Assembly (NCBI RefSeq): GCF_029542085.1
Contig: NZ_CP107036.1
Span: 3,534,001 to 3,598,000, forward strand
Direction: 5' to 3'
Source of the DNA: Sphingobacterium sp. ML3W
Lineage (GTDB): Bacteria; Bacteroidota; Bacteroidia; Sphingobacteriales; Sphingobacteriaceae
Length of the DNA stretch: 64,000 nt
The first letter of the stretch is position 1; each line of letters starts with the position of its first letter. The notes under the pieces are model-generated. The model was not told the DNA's origin. It did not search any database and saw nothing but the letters and a program-made list of their open reading frames with translations. Made by a program: the position numbers and the translations under genes. Positions 9,226 to 17,940 of this stretch are shown here, piece by piece.

Positions 9226-9264
9226 CAACGGATAAAACACAGCATATTTCAACAAAAAAAACAA

Positions 9265-9515
9265 CTATTTTCAATAAAAAAAACTCAAAAAAACATAACC
9301 ATTTTTAATATGTTTTTTATGTTAAAAAATCATAAAAAAAACCGACACAAAAAAGACGACAAAAACCATAAAACACTATATAAAAGAAAATTACAAAAAT
9401 AAAAATATCAAAAAGGCAATAAAAAACACTTATTTTCAAGGTAAAAAAAGCAATAAAAACCAACCAAAAACACATATATAAATGATGCATTTTTTATGAA
9501 AAAAAATATTTTTTC
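9265..9515. other. A-rich, strand-asymmetric intergenic spacer
   Basis: About 250 nt with no gene. The plus strand is dominated by runs of three to eight A separated by single C, T or G, with far fewer T than A. No open frame of note and no clear terminator was seen. A similar block occurs at 38715-39016. It separates the leftward nuclease operon from the rightward aromatic operon. Confidence 0.6.
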
Positions 9516-9545
9516 TTTGATATTTCAAAAACATTCGTACATTTG
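9516..9545 (+). promoter_or_regulatory. Promoter of the pheA leader
   Basis: TTTG (9516-9519), an 18-nt spacer and TACATTTG (9538-9545) match the Bacteroidota -33/-7 consensus. Transcription should begin near 9548-9551, so the leader peptide would start at the ATG at 9566, or at 9548 if leaderless. Confidence 0.75.
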
Positions 9546-9565
9546 AAATGTCAAACAACACAAGG

Positions 9566-9631
9566 ATGAACAGATCATATACATATTTCTATTTTAACTT
9601 CTTTTATTTTAAAAATAAGAGCCGGGATTAG
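9566..9631 (+). CDS. Phe/Tyr-rich leader peptide of the aromatic operon
   Basis: This short open frame encodes 21 residues plus a stop (27 residues if the ATG at 9548 is used). Its core is YTYFYFNFFYF, five Phe and four Tyr within eleven residues. It sits just after a good promoter and ends 22 nt before a long hairpin, with pheA beyond. This is the arrangement of an amino-acid leader peptide: ribosomes stall on Phe or Tyr codons when charged tRNA is scarce and change the folding of the transcript. E. coli pheA has an analogous Phe-rich leader, though the peptide is not similar in sequence. The function here is inferred from layout and codon content. Confidence 0.75.
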   Translation: MNRSYTYFYFNFFYFKNKSRD

Positions 9632-9697
9632 ATTGTGTATACATTAAAATATAACAAGAAAGAGTCCCGGTTTAGATCATCGGGACTCTTTCTTGTT
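9620..9697 (+). promoter_or_regulatory. Attenuator: antiterminator and terminator upstream of pheA
   Basis: A perfect 17-bp stem pairs 9653-9669 with 9681-9697 (loop 9670-9680). Its right arm is T-rich (CTCTTTCTTGTTT), so the GC core can act as an intrinsic terminator. An alternative 10-bp helix pairs 9620-9629 (AGCCGGGATT) with 9663-9672 (AGTCCCGGTT), including two G-U pairs, and would destroy the terminator. The left arm of the alternative helix overlaps the leader stop codon. A ribosome finishing the leader would cover it and allow termination. A ribosome stalled on the Phe/Tyr codons would leave it free and allow readthrough. Confidence 0.75.
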
Positions 9698-9721
9698 TAA
9701 GGGCAAAATAGCAACAAAAAA

Positions 9722-10546
9722 ATGAGTTTAAAAATTGCGATACAAGGAGCAAAAGCTTCATTCCACGAGGAAGCAGCATTTAAATATTTTGGACGCGAAG
9801 TCGAAATTGTTGAATGTGATTCATTCAAAAAAACCTGTGAATTGCTGAAGCAAAGAAAAGTAGATTACATTGTTATGGCGATTGAAAATTCAATTGCAGG
9901 TAGCTTGCTACCAAACTATAATTTGCTTCGGGATTATAAATTTCATATCACAGGAGAAGTCTATCTCAACATTCAGCAGAATCTGATGGTATTGCCGGGC
10001 GTCAAATTGAAAGACATCAAACATATCGAATCACATCCGATCGCGATCCGTCAATGCGAAGAATTTCTTTCGGAGCTGGAGGGTGTACGTATTACCGAAG
10101 GGTCAGACACAGCGGCCACAGCAAAGATGATTGCTGAACGGAAATTGACTGATACAGCTGCTATTGCTGGTACTTTAGCCGCTGAAATTTATGGGCTTGA
10201 GATTCTAGAGAAAAGAATCGAAACTAATAAAAAGAATGCTACACGTTTTCTGGTTCTTTCAAATGAGGTGGTTGAACACAAAAATGCCAATAAAGCATCC
10301 CTATCTTTCCAAACGGGAAATACAGTTGGTTCCTTAGCGACAATCTTACAGTGTTTTGCTGAGCAAAATATCAACCTGAGCAAGATTCAGTCTATGCCTG
10401 TTATCGGAAAACGCAACGAATATGACTTTTTCGTTGATGTTGAATGGAAAAAACAATCAGACTATGAAGCTGCGATCCGAAAAGTACTCAAACATAGTAT
10501 CAATTTCAATATTATGGGCGAATACATCAAAAACGAGAAACTATAA
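9722..10546 (+). CDS. pheA: Prephenate dehydratase
   Basis: Prephenate dehydratase converts prephenate to phenylpyruvate, the committed step to phenylalanine. The PDT domain (about residues 3-180) begins KIAIQGAKASFHEEAA and includes the conserved NATRFLVL motif with the catalytic Thr. The ACT regulatory domain (about 193-270) contains GSLATILQCFAEQNINLSKIQSMP and the ESRP-like region is altered to QSMPV, so feedback binding should be checked rather than assumed. There is no fused chorismate mutase here; that domain is on the next gene. The Phe/Tyr leader attenuator just upstream fits this role. Confidence 0.93.
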   Translation: MSLKIAIQGAKASFHEEAAFKYFGREVEIVECDSFKKTCELLKQRKVDYIVMAIENSIAGSLLPNYNLLRDYKFHITGEVYLNIQQNLMVLPGVKLKDIKHIESHPIAIRQCEEFLSELEGVRITEGSDTAATAKMIAERKLTDTAAIAGTLAAEIYGLEILEKRIETNKKNATRFLVLSNEVVEHKNANKASLSFQTGNTVGSLATILQCFAEQNINLSKIQSMPVIGKRNEYDFFVDVEWKKQSDYEAAIRKVLKHSINFNIMGEYIKNEKL

Positions 10547-10663
10547 TCAACAAATTAATAATTATAAAATAATCAACTTACCCTGAATCTGTTGAAGCGA
10601 TAAAAACTTACAAAACAAGCATAACAGCTTAACAGACTCAAATACCTTTAAAAATTTATTCCG

Positions 10664-11776
10664 ATGAAAAATACATTAGAAATCACTCCTTTGAAATCAT
10701 GGTTGGATACTGGAGACAAACCTTTAATTATCGCAGGCCCTTGTAGTGCAGAGACAGAAGAGCAATTGGTATCTACAGCACATCTATTAGCGAATACTGG
10801 AAAAGTAAATATCTTACGTGCAGGAATCTGGAAACCACGTACTCGTCCAGGCGAATTTGAAGGTATCGGTTCCATTGGTTTGGAGTGGTTGAAGCGAGCG
10901 AAAGAAGAGACAGGTTTATTGACAGCTACAGAGGTTGCGACAGCAAAACACGTCGAAGAAGCTTTAGCAGCTGGTGTTGATGTACTTTGGGTAGGTGCAC
11001 GTTCAACTGCAAATCCATTCACGGTGCAAGAAATCGCTGATGCACTACAGGGAGTAGATGTACCAGTTTTCGTAAAAAACCCTGTTAATCCAGATTTATC
11101 GTTGTGGATCGGTGCCTTGGAGCGTATCAACCGCGCTGGCATCAAAAAATTAGGTGCTATCCACCGTGGATTCTCTTCTTACGAGAAAACAGCATTCCGC
11201 AACGAGCCGATGTGGGATTTAGCCATCCAGTTAAAAACTGCTTGCCCTAATTTGCCGATCATCAATGATCCTAGCCACATCTGTGGTAACCGCGAATTGT
11301 TACCGTACATCGCACAAAAAGCAATGGATATGGACATGCAAGGTTTGATCATTGAATCACATATTGATCCTTCTGTTGCATGGACAGATGCCAAACAACA
11401 AGTTACGCCGGCAGCCTTAGCAGAGTTGATCAATCATTTGACATTACGTAAAGCTGATTCTGACAACCCATCATTTGAGGACAAATTAGCCGAATTGCGC
11501 AGCAACATTGATAAATTGGACGATTTAATTATCCAAAAAATTGGCGAGCGTATGAAAATTGCAGAGAAAATCGGTGAATACAAACGCGATAACAATGTGA
11601 CGATCTTACAGGTAAACCGTTGGGATGAGATTGTTCAAAAACGCACAAAACTTGCTGAAGCACTTTCTTTAGGCAATGAATTTGCAACAAAATTCCTAGA
11701 ATTAATTCACAATGAATCTATCCGTAAACAAAACGCGGTAATGAATTCACAGGAACAACCAACAGCAGAAGCATAA
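10664..11776 (+). CDS. Bifunctional 3-deoxy-7-phosphoheptulonate synthase / chorismate mutase
   Basis: This enzyme joins phosphoenolpyruvate and erythrose 4-phosphate (first step of the shikimate pathway) and also converts chorismate to prephenate. Residues 1-262 form a type I-beta DAHP synthase: IAGPCSAET, LRAGIWKPRTRPGEFEG, KNPVNPD, GAIHRGFSS and NDPSHICGNR are visible. Residues about 270-358 form an AroQ-type mutase (LRSNIDKLDDLIIQKIGERM, then RWDEIVQKR). The fusion is known in Bacteroidota. It follows pheA after a 117-nt gap and abuts aroA by a 1-nt TAATG overlap. Confidence 0.94.
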   Translation: MKNTLEITPLKSWLDTGDKPLIIAGPCSAETEEQLVSTAHLLANTGKVNILRAGIWKPRTRPGEFEGIGSIGLEWLKRAKEETGLLTATEVATAKHVEEALAAGVDVLWVGARSTANPFTVQEIADALQGVDVPVFVKNPVNPDLSLWIGALERINRAGIKKLGAIHRGFSSYEKTAFRNEPMWDLAIQLKTACPNLPIINDPSHICGNRELLPYIAQKAMDMDMQGLIIESHIDPSVAWTDAKQQVTPAALAELINHLTLRKADSDNPSFEDKLAELRSNIDKLDDLIIQKIGERMKIAEKIGEYKRDNNVTILQVNRWDEIVQKRTKLAEALSLGNEFATKFLELIHNESIRKQNAVMNSQEQPTAEA

Positions 11777-13026
11777 TGAATCAACAAGTCATCAAGCTGA
11801 CGCACCCATCAAAAAAAATAAAAGGCACGGTTCAACTGACAGGATCAAAATCCGAGAGCAACCGTGCTCTTATTATCCGCTCGTTGAGCAAGGGACAGGT
11901 TGATATAGCGAATCTGTCCGAGGCTGCTGATACGGTGACTTTAAACCGTGTATTGCAGATCGCATCAGATCCCCAACCCGGCTACAACACGATTGACATC
12001 GGTCCGGCAGGTACAGCAATGCGCTTTTTAACGGCCTATCTGAACCTTGTTCAAGGAAACTTTATCCTTACGGGGACCGAACGCATGCAACAACGGCCAA
12101 TCGGTATATTGGTTGATGCCATGAAGGAAATTGGAGCTGACATTCATTATGAAAAAAAAACCGGTTATCCACCCCTAAAAATAGAAGGCGGCATATTTCA
12201 AGGAAAGGGCCGTGTCCGGATAAAAGGCAACATCAGTAGTCAATACATCTCGGCGCTGCTATTAATTGCTCCTGCATTGAAAAAAGGGCTTACATTGGAA
12301 ATCGAGGGTGAACTGACTTCCAGACCCTATGTATCCATGACCCTCGATATGCTAAAAAGCGTCGGCATACAGCATGAGTGGACAGCGAATGAAATACATA
12401 TTGCCCCACAGACTTTTTCAAAAAGCACGATTTATGTGGAGCCAGATTGGAGCGCAGCTTCTTACTGGTACGCTATTGTAGCTCTGGCAGAAGACGGAGC
12501 ATCTATCGTCTTACCTGGGCTTAAAAAAGACAGTCTTCAAGGAGATATTGCAATTGTCGATATCATGACCCATTTTGGCGTGCAATCCAGTTTTGAATCC
12601 GATGGCTTGCATCTTCATAAAACAGCAATAGATTCGAAAAAAACGTTATTTGATTTCAAAGAATGCCCCGATCTCGCGCAGACTGTCGTCGTTGTCGCTG
12701 CAGCTTTAGGTCGTGACGTTTCATTTACAGGTCTTGAAACATTAAAGATCAAAGAAACTGACCGAATTGCCGCTTTACAGACTGAGATAGCAAAATTTGG
12801 TGCTGAATTGATAGCAGATAACGAAACCTATCATCTTAAAACAGCACAGGTATTCCAGCCAAAAGAGGTGACTTTTGATACCTATGAGGACCACCGTATG
12901 GCAATGGCGTTTGCGCCCCTTGCATTGGTTTTTGACCAGATCAAGATTGCGGAGCCAATGGTTGTAGAAAAATCGTATCCTGATTTCTGGAAACATCTGC
13001 AGGCCCAATCTTTTATCATTGACTAA
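11776..13026 (+). CDS. aroA: 3-phosphoshikimate 1-carboxyvinyltransferase (EPSP synthase)
   Basis: EPSP synthase adds the enolpyruvyl group to shikimate 3-phosphate, the sixth step to chorismate. The 416 residues show GSKSESNRALII near the start (phosphoenolpyruvate and shikimate contacts), GPAGTAMRF at about residue 75, the duplicated inside-out barrel pattern, IKETDRIAAL at about 316-325 and YEDHRMAMAFAPLAL at about 370-384. All expected Lys, Arg, Asp and Glu contacts can be seen. Translation is probably coupled to the upstream bifunctional gene (TAATG junction). A terminator follows. Confidence 0.95.
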   Translation: MNQQVIKLTHPSKKIKGTVQLTGSKSESNRALIIRSLSKGQVDIANLSEAADTVTLNRVLQIASDPQPGYNTIDIGPAGTAMRFLTAYLNLVQGNFILTGTERMQQRPIGILVDAMKEIGADIHYEKKTGYPPLKIEGGIFQGKGRVRIKGNISSQYISALLLIAPALKKGLTLEIEGELTSRPYVSMTLDMLKSVGIQHEWTANEIHIAPQTFSKSTIYVEPDWSAASYWYAIVALAEDGASIVLPGLKKDSLQGDIAIVDIMTHFGVQSSFESDGLHLHKTAIDSKKTLFDFKECPDLAQTVVVVAAALGRDVSFTGLETLKIKETDRIAALQTEIAKFGAELIADNETYHLKTAQVFQPKEVTFDTYEDHRMAMAFAPLALVFDQIKIAEPMVVEKSYPDFWKHLQAQSFIID

Positions 13027-13032
13027 TATTTA

Positions 13033-13063
13033 AAAACCCGGGAGATGTATGCTCCCGGATTTT
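13033..13063 (+). terminator. Terminator after aroA
   Basis: A 7-bp GC-rich stem (13038-13044 with 13052-13058) with a 7-nt loop is flanked by A on the left and TTTT on the right. It ends the pheA-to-aroA unit and suggests aroC has its own promoter. Confidence 0.75.
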
Positions 13064-13187
13064 ACAACCTATATACACGCTATTAATAGCTTTAATGGCA
13101 ACGAAAGAAGTACTACCCGCACACAACCCAGACATGATTAAAAATAATCAAAATTGATAAAGTTGGGTTTTACAGTAGCGTTTTCAT

Positions 13188-13217
13188 TGCATTTAAAGGC
13201 AAATTTATCTAAGTTTA
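13188..13217 (+). promoter_or_regulatory. Possible aroC promoter
   Basis: TTG (13188-13190), 19 nt, then TAAGTTTA (13210-13217), one mismatch from TAnnTTTG. A start near 13222 would leave a leader of about 12 nt before the aroC ATG. Confidence 0.4.
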
Positions 13218-13233
13218 TTGAAATTTAATTCTT

Positions 13234-14340
13234 ATGGCAGGAAACTCATTTGGCGATTTATTCAGAATCAGCACTTTTGGCGAATCACACGGAAAAGCGA
13301 TCGGTGTAATTATTGATGGTTGCCCCTCAAATATAACGATAGACGAAGAGTTTATACAGTCTGAACTAGATAAACGGAAACCGGGACAGTCCAGAATTAC
13401 CACACAACGAAAAGAAAGTGATACCGCTCAGATACTATCAGGCGTATTCGAAGGGAAGTCGACCGGAACTCCGATTGCCATTGTTATACCAAATGAAGAT
13501 CAACGTTCTAAGGACTATACCCACATTAAAGATATCTTCAGGCCTTCCCACGCGGACTTCACCTATCAGATGAAATATGGTATCCGAGACTACCGTGGCG
13601 GTGGCCGCTCTTCAGCCCGTGAAACAGCCGCCCGCGTTGCTGCAGGAGCTGTTGCAAAGAGCTTTTTACAACAATTTGGCATCGAAATCTTCGCGCATGT
13701 TTCGGGTGTGGGTACGATCGAAGCGCCCAATTTGGACACCAAAGATCTTAAAGCCCTGCTTGAGCTACGTGAATCCAATATCGCACGCTGTGCTGATCCG
13801 GCCACAGCCAATGAAATGGTCGAATTTATAGATTCAGTAAGAAAAGCGGGTGATACAGTAGGTGGGCGCATTTCGGCGGTGGTAAGACATGTTCCTGTTG
13901 GACTTGGAGAACCCGTATTTGACAAACTTCATGCTGACCTCGCAAAAGCGATGATGAGCATTAATGCCGTACACGGATTTGAATATGGATCAGGTTTTGC
14001 AGGTTCAGAGTTGCGAGGTTCCGAACATAATGATATATTTGTAGCAGATGACCATGATTTAAATCAAGTGCATACACATACCAATTTCTCAGGGGGAATA
14101 CAGGGCGGCATATCAAACGGTATGGATATTACTTTTAAAGTAGCATTTAAACCTGTTGCCACCATCATGAGAGATCAAGAAACAGTAGATATCCATGGCA
14201 ACCCGGCCATCGCAAGTGGTAAGGGAAGACATGATCCTTGTGTTGTTTCGAGAGCGGTAATTATTGTAGAAGCCATGGCGGCACTTGTGATTGCGGATCA
14301 TCTACTTAAACATCAAAGTTACAAACATGCTGCAAGATAA
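13234..14340 (+). CDS. aroC: Chorismate synthase
   Basis: Chorismate synthase removes phosphate from EPSP to make chorismate, using reduced FMN. The 368 residues carry the family signatures [17 protein letters not shown] at the N-terminus, RRKESD-like [12 protein letters not shown] with [28 protein letters not shown] and [17 protein letters not shown]. The C-terminal [19 protein letters not shown] is typical. It continues the shikimate set after an internal terminator. Its 3' end overlaps the following ROK gene. Confidence 0.96.
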   Translation: MAGNSFGDLFRISTFGESHGKAIGVIIDGCPSNITIDEEFIQSELDKRKPGQSRITTQRKESDTAQILSGVFEGKSTGTPIAIVIPNEDQRSKDYTHIKDIFRPSHADFTYQMKYGIRDYRGGGRSSARETAARVAAGAVAKSFLQQFGIEIFAHVSGVGTIEAPNLDTKDLKALLELRESNIARCADPATANEMVEFIDSVRKAGDTVGGRISAVVRHVPVGLGEPVFDKLHADLAKAMMSINAVHGFEYGSGFAGSELRGSEHNDIFVADDHDLNQVHTHTNFSGGIQGGISNGMDITFKVAFKPVATIMRDQETVDIHGNPAIASGKGRHDPCVVSRAVIIVEAMAALVIADHLLKHQSYKHAAR

Positions 14341-15181
14341 TTATGTCGTAGGTGTTGATATTGGAGGCACTCATATTTCTGCCTGTATCATTGATACCAA
14401 ACAATGGAATATACATTTAGAGAACGTGGTCAGAAACCACGTTTTTTCTCAAGGAGATGCTAAAACGATTTTACACACCTGGGCTTCCACAATACAGAAT
14501 AGTATTGCTACCTCACCCACTGCTATTCAATTCATTGGCATAGCAATGCCGGGGCCTTTTGACTATGAAAATGGTATCTCTAAAATGTTAGGACAAAGCA
14601 AGTACGACAACTTGTACGATCAAGACATTAAAAGCCTTTTATCTGCTGAGTTGGGTTTACCTTCTACAGCTATTCACTTTATCAATGATGCAGCGGCTTT
14701 CCTACAGGGAGAGATATTTGTACAGAACCTTCAGACCAATCCGAGAATACTCGGGATTACTTTGGGGACAGGCTTAGGATCTGCGGTATGGAATAAGGGC
14801 GAGAAGGCCTTCGATGCAGACCTCTGGAATACACCTTATCAGGAAAGCATCTTTGAAGAATATCTTGTAACAAGGTGGTTTGTCAAACGGTTCAAAGAAA
14901 TCACAGAGAAAGATGTCACTGGTTTAAAAGAAATTTTGGACAATCATAGAGAAACTGCTGCATTCGCAACCATCAAAGATGAATACGCAACACATCTATT
15001 TGATTTTATGCAGTTTTTTGAAGAAAAATATCAGACTAATCTCTTTATTATTGGTGGTAATATTGCGAGAGCACTTCCTATCTTTATTGCAGATCGGGAA
15101 GAATTCAATAAATTCACCATTCATACAGCTATATTGGGTGAGAAGGCAGCCATGATCGGCGCCGCAAGTATTTTCAGTTAG
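14327..15181 (+). CDS. ROK family protein (sugar-kinase fold)
   Basis: This is an ASKHA-fold protein of the ROK family. The phosphate-1 motif [16 protein letters not shown] opens the protein, [11 protein letters not shown] contains the catalytic Asp, and LGTGLGSAV is the phosphate-2 loop. The usual ROK zinc signature (CxCGxxGCxE) is absent, so it is a divergent member and a glucokinase call would be unsafe. A longer frame starts at 14291, but the ATG at 14327 places the protein start directly before the kinase motif with a 14-nt overlap of aroC. The convergent hairpin downstream marks the end of the unit. Confidence 0.8.
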   Translation: MLQDNYVVGVDIGGTHISACIIDTKQWNIHLENVVRNHVFSQGDAKTILHTWASTIQNSIATSPTAIQFIGIAMPGPFDYENGISKMLGQSKYDNLYDQDIKSLLSAELGLPSTAIHFINDAAAFLQGEIFVQNLQTNPRILGITLGTGLGSAVWNKGEKAFDADLWNTPYQESIFEEYLVTRWFVKRFKEITEKDVTGLKEILDNHRETAAFATIKDEYATHLFDFMQFFEEKYQTNLFIIGGNIARALPIFIADREEFNKFTIHTAILGEKAAMIGAASIFS

Positions 15182-15217
15182 TCCAAGGACTTAAAACACA
15201 AAATAAGCATTTCCCCT

Positions 15218-15269
15218 AAAAATGAATGCTATTCAAAGAGTGTCTTACAAGAAGCTCTTTGAATAGCAT
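15218..15269 (-). terminator. Terminator between the ROK gene and the E1 gene
   Basis: A perfect 15-bp stem (15226-15240 with 15255-15269, loop 14 nt) lies between convergent genes. Reading leftward it is followed by TCATTTTTA, so it mainly serves the E1 gene. The rightward side lacks a T run. Confidence 0.75.
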
Positions 15270-15301
15270 AATTAAAATAACAGATCCAAAGAAATATCCA
15301 T

Positions 15302-17719
15302 TTATTCAAACATAGATGGATATTTTTCTGGATTACCCTCATGCATGATCGCATACACAGTTTCCACAACATCATCCGAAGATGGTTTCGAGAAATAGTC
15401 ACCATCCGAACCATAGGGAGGTCGGTGCGCTTTTGCTGTCAATGTTCGAGGCTGGCTATCAAGCAAATAATAACCATTTTGATTTTCAAGTATTTCCTGT
15501 AGTATAAATGCAGCAGCACCCCCAGGTACATCCTCATCCACTACTAACAACTTATTTGTTTTTTTCAGAGATTCAGCACATAATTGTCCTTTGTCAAACG
15601 GCAACAAGGTCTGGGCATCGATAATCTCGATAAATATCCCCAAACGTTCCAATTCTACAGCAGCTTCTTCGACAACGCGTAACGTTGAACCATAGGAGAC
15701 TACCGTAATATCCTGTCCTTCTTTAATGCGCTCAGCATAACCGATTGGCACTGTAAATTCACCAACATTCTCCGGCAAACGTTCTTTGAGGCGATAACCA
15801 TTCAGACATTCAACGACAATAGCCGGTTCATCTGAACGGAAAAGCGTATTATACATTCCAGCAGCCTGCGTCATATTGCGTGGCACACAAACATGCAATC
15901 CTCTTAAAGAGCCCAATATCACAGACATCGGTGATCCCGAATGCCATACACCCTCCAGGCGGTGTCCGCGGGTACGAATAATGACTGGTGCTTTTTGTCC
16001 TCCGAAAGTACGATAACTTAAGCTCGCTAAATCATCACTGGCAACCGTGATTCCGTAGATCAAATAATCTAAGTATTGAATTTCAGCAATTGGTTTTAAC
16101 CCACGAATCGCCAATCCGATCCCTTTACCGATAATTGAATTTTCTCGGATCCCGGTATCAAATACGCGATGCGTACCGAGCTTATCCTGTAGACCTGCAA
16201 ATCCTTGGTTGACATCCCCTATTTTCCCCACGTCTTCCCCGAATGCTAATAAACGTTCATCACGTTGAAAATTTTCTTCAAAACAAAGATTCAACACTTC
16301 CCGACCATCCACAATTTTAGAATCTTCATTATAAATCGCTTCTACTGCAGGCACATTGAAGGGAGAATCAACACCATCAGTAAATAATTTAGAATTATAC
16401 CGCTTCTCGTTAATTTCTTGTTTAACCTTATACCAATTCAACAATTCCTGACGGCCTTCCGTATGTTTTTCCTTTAACTCATGCAATATCTTCCGGACCT
16501 GTCCATACACCTCTTTCAGAGAAGGCTCTACCATCGATTGCAGTTTTTTTGCTGCGAAGTCCGCTTTTTCATTTGGAATTCGTGACAATAAATCAATGGC
16601 TTCTTTTGCTTCAAGCGTCAAAGTTCTGATATAATCAGTCCAAGCCCTTTTTTGTTCCTGACGGACAAAATCCTTGGCATCACGATCCAACTGGTCCAGC
16701 TCTTCATCCGTAGCGATACCCGAGCTTTGTATCCACTCCTTCATTTTCGCGATACAGTCGAAATCCGTTTCCCACTGCAAGCGTTCCTGAGATTTATAAC
16801 GTTCGTGGGATCCCGAAGACGAATGCCCTTGTGGTTGTGTCAATTCGGTCACATGGATCAGACATGGGATATGCTTTTCTCTTGCTATATTTGCGGCCTG
16901 TTCGTATGTTTCACACAAGCCTGCATAATCCCAACCTCTTACTTTAAAAATTTCAATTCCGTTTGTCAACTCCTCCTTTTGGAAACCCTTGAGTATTTCA
17001 GAAATATCACCTTTTGTAGTCTGGGTTTCATTCGACACCGAAATTCCGTAACCATCATCCCAAATAGAAATAACTGCAGGAATCTGATGTACTCCAGCAG
17101 CATTGATGACTTCAAAAAACACACCTTCTGAGGTCGCAGCGTTCCCTATTGTACAGAAGGTAACTTCATTTCCTTTATTCGAGAAATAGGACAAATAATC
17201 CAAATTTCTATTTTGTTTATATAATTTAGATGCTAGTCCTAAACCCAAAATTCTGGGCATTTGCCCTCCTGTGGTAGAAATGTCCGAAAAGGAATTCTTC
17301 TGTACCGTTTGATCAAGCCAATTCCCCTGATCATCCAGCACCCGTGTAGAAAAATGACAGTTCATTTGCCGACCGGCAGAAGAAGGATCCGCCTCAACAT
17401 CCGGATGCGCATATAATTGGGAGAAAAAACGATAGACATCACTGATGCCTGAAGCAAATATAAATGTCTGGTCACGGTAATATCCTGATCGCCAATCGCC
17501 ATTTCTGAAGACTTTAGCCATCGCAATTTGTGCCAACTCTTTTCCATCGCCAAAAATACCAAACTTCGCCTTGCCTGTAAGCACTTCCTTACGTCCCAAT
17601 AAACTTACGTAACGACTTTCCAAAGCGGTCCGATAATCATTCACAATAATCTTTTTGAACTCGTCAAAGCTCAAAGTGGAAATAGATTCATTGTTTTGGT
17701 CAAATGCAGTATCAAACAT
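15302..17719 (-). CDS. 2-oxoacid dehydrogenase E1, fused alpha and beta subunits
   Basis: This is the thiamine-diphosphate-dependent decarboxylating component of a branched-chain or related 2-oxoacid dehydrogenase complex. The alpha part (about residues 1-400) has the thiamine-diphosphate region VISIWDDGYGISVSNE and GHSSSGSHERYKS. The beta transketolase part (about 470-805) has AFGEDVGKIGDVNQGFAGL, IAEIQYLDYLIYG, RTRGHRLEGVWHSGSPMSVI and a C-terminal transketolase domain. The 805-residue fusion is common in Bacteroidota. No E2 or E3 gene is nearby, so the complex is encoded elsewhere. A 19-bp dyad lies just upstream. Confidence 0.88.
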   Translation of the reverse strand: MFDTAFDQNNESISTLSFDEFKKIIVNDYRTALESRYVSLLGRKEVLTGKAKFGIFGDGKELAQIAMAKVFRNGDWRSGYYRDQTFIFASGISDVYRFFSQLYAHPDVEADPSSAGRQMNCHFSTRVLDDQGNWLDQTVQKNSFSDISTTGGQMPRILGLGLASKLYKQNRNLDYLSYFSNKGNEVTFCTIGNAATSEGVFFEVINAAGVHQIPAVISIWDDGYGISVSNETQTTKGDISEILKGFQKEELTNGIEIFKVRGWDYAGLCETYEQAANIAREKHIPCLIHVTELTQPQGHSSSGSHERYKSQERLQWETDFDCIAKMKEWIQSSGIATDEELDQLDRDAKDFVRQEQKRAWTDYIRTLTLEAKEAIDLLSRIPNEKADFAAKKLQSMVEPSLKEVYGQVRKILHELKEKHTEGRQELLNWYKVKQEINEKRYNSKLFTDGVDSPFNVPAVEAIYNEDSKIVDGREVLNLCFEENFQRDERLLAFGEDVGKIGDVNQGFAGLQDKLGTHRVFDTGIRENSIIGKGIGLAIRGLKPIAEIQYLDYLIYGITVASDDLASLSYRTFGGQKAPVIIRTRGHRLEGVWHSGSPMSVILGSLRGLHVCVPRNMTQAAGMYNTLFRSDEPAIVVECLNGYRLKERLPENVGEFTVPIGYAERIKEGQDITVVSYGSTLRVVEEAAVELERLGIFIEIIDAQTLLPFDKGQLCAESLKKTNKLLVVDEDVPGGAAAFILQEILENQNGYYLLDSQPRTLTAKAHRPPYGSDGDYFSKPSSDDVVETVYAIMHEGNPEKYPSMFE

Positions 17720-17773
17720 ATTCTTTTTTGTTTCAACAAATTTAACAAAAATATTATTCTATATAATTGGTGT

Positions 17774-17792
17774 TTGTCAAATAATTTGACAA
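17774..17792. promoter_or_regulatory. 19-bp perfect dyad upstream of the E1 gene
   Basis: TTGTCAAATAATTTGACAA is a perfect inverted repeat (nine-base arms around one A), 55 nt before the E1 start and about 200 nt before the helicase. It overlaps a leftward TTTG (17778-17781). With TATTTTTG at 17746-17753 that could form a promoter, although the 24-nt spacing is long. This suggests an operator for a dimeric regulator. Confidence 0.45.
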
Positions 17793-17910
17793 TCAATAGT
17801 TCGTATTTGAAATAGAATATTCTAATTTCTCAAATTAGTACTTTTTGAGAAAAATTCCTAATTTTTGCAGATTTTTAATTAATATAGATAGGGATTAAAC
17901 GCTAGCGGGC

Positions 17911-17940
17911 GGGATCAGAAATACATAGCTCTCTGATCTC
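17911..17940 (+). other. Hairpin in the presumed 5' leader of the helicase gene
   Basis: A stem pairs 17911-17919 with 17932-17940 (nine pairs, one G-U). Downstream, before the GTG start at 17997, is a T-rich stretch. DEAD-box helicase mRNAs are often controlled through structured leaders. No specific known motif was recognised. Confidence 0.3.

Noticed and set aside
9181..9264. Longer N-terminus for the nuclease
   Set aside because: The extension covers a consensus promoter (9197-9225), and the signal peptide starts at the downstream ATG.
10648..11145. 165-codon frame on the minus strand under the DAHP synthase gene
   Set aside because: Antisense shadow of a well-conserved gene; no domain seen.
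13095..13157. 20-codon frame as a possible aroC leader peptide
   Set aside because: No aromatic run and no paired terminator-antiterminator after it.
16652..17131. 159-codon frame on the plus strand under the E1 gene
   Set aside because: Antisense shadow; composition is unlike protein (many Cys and His, no domain).
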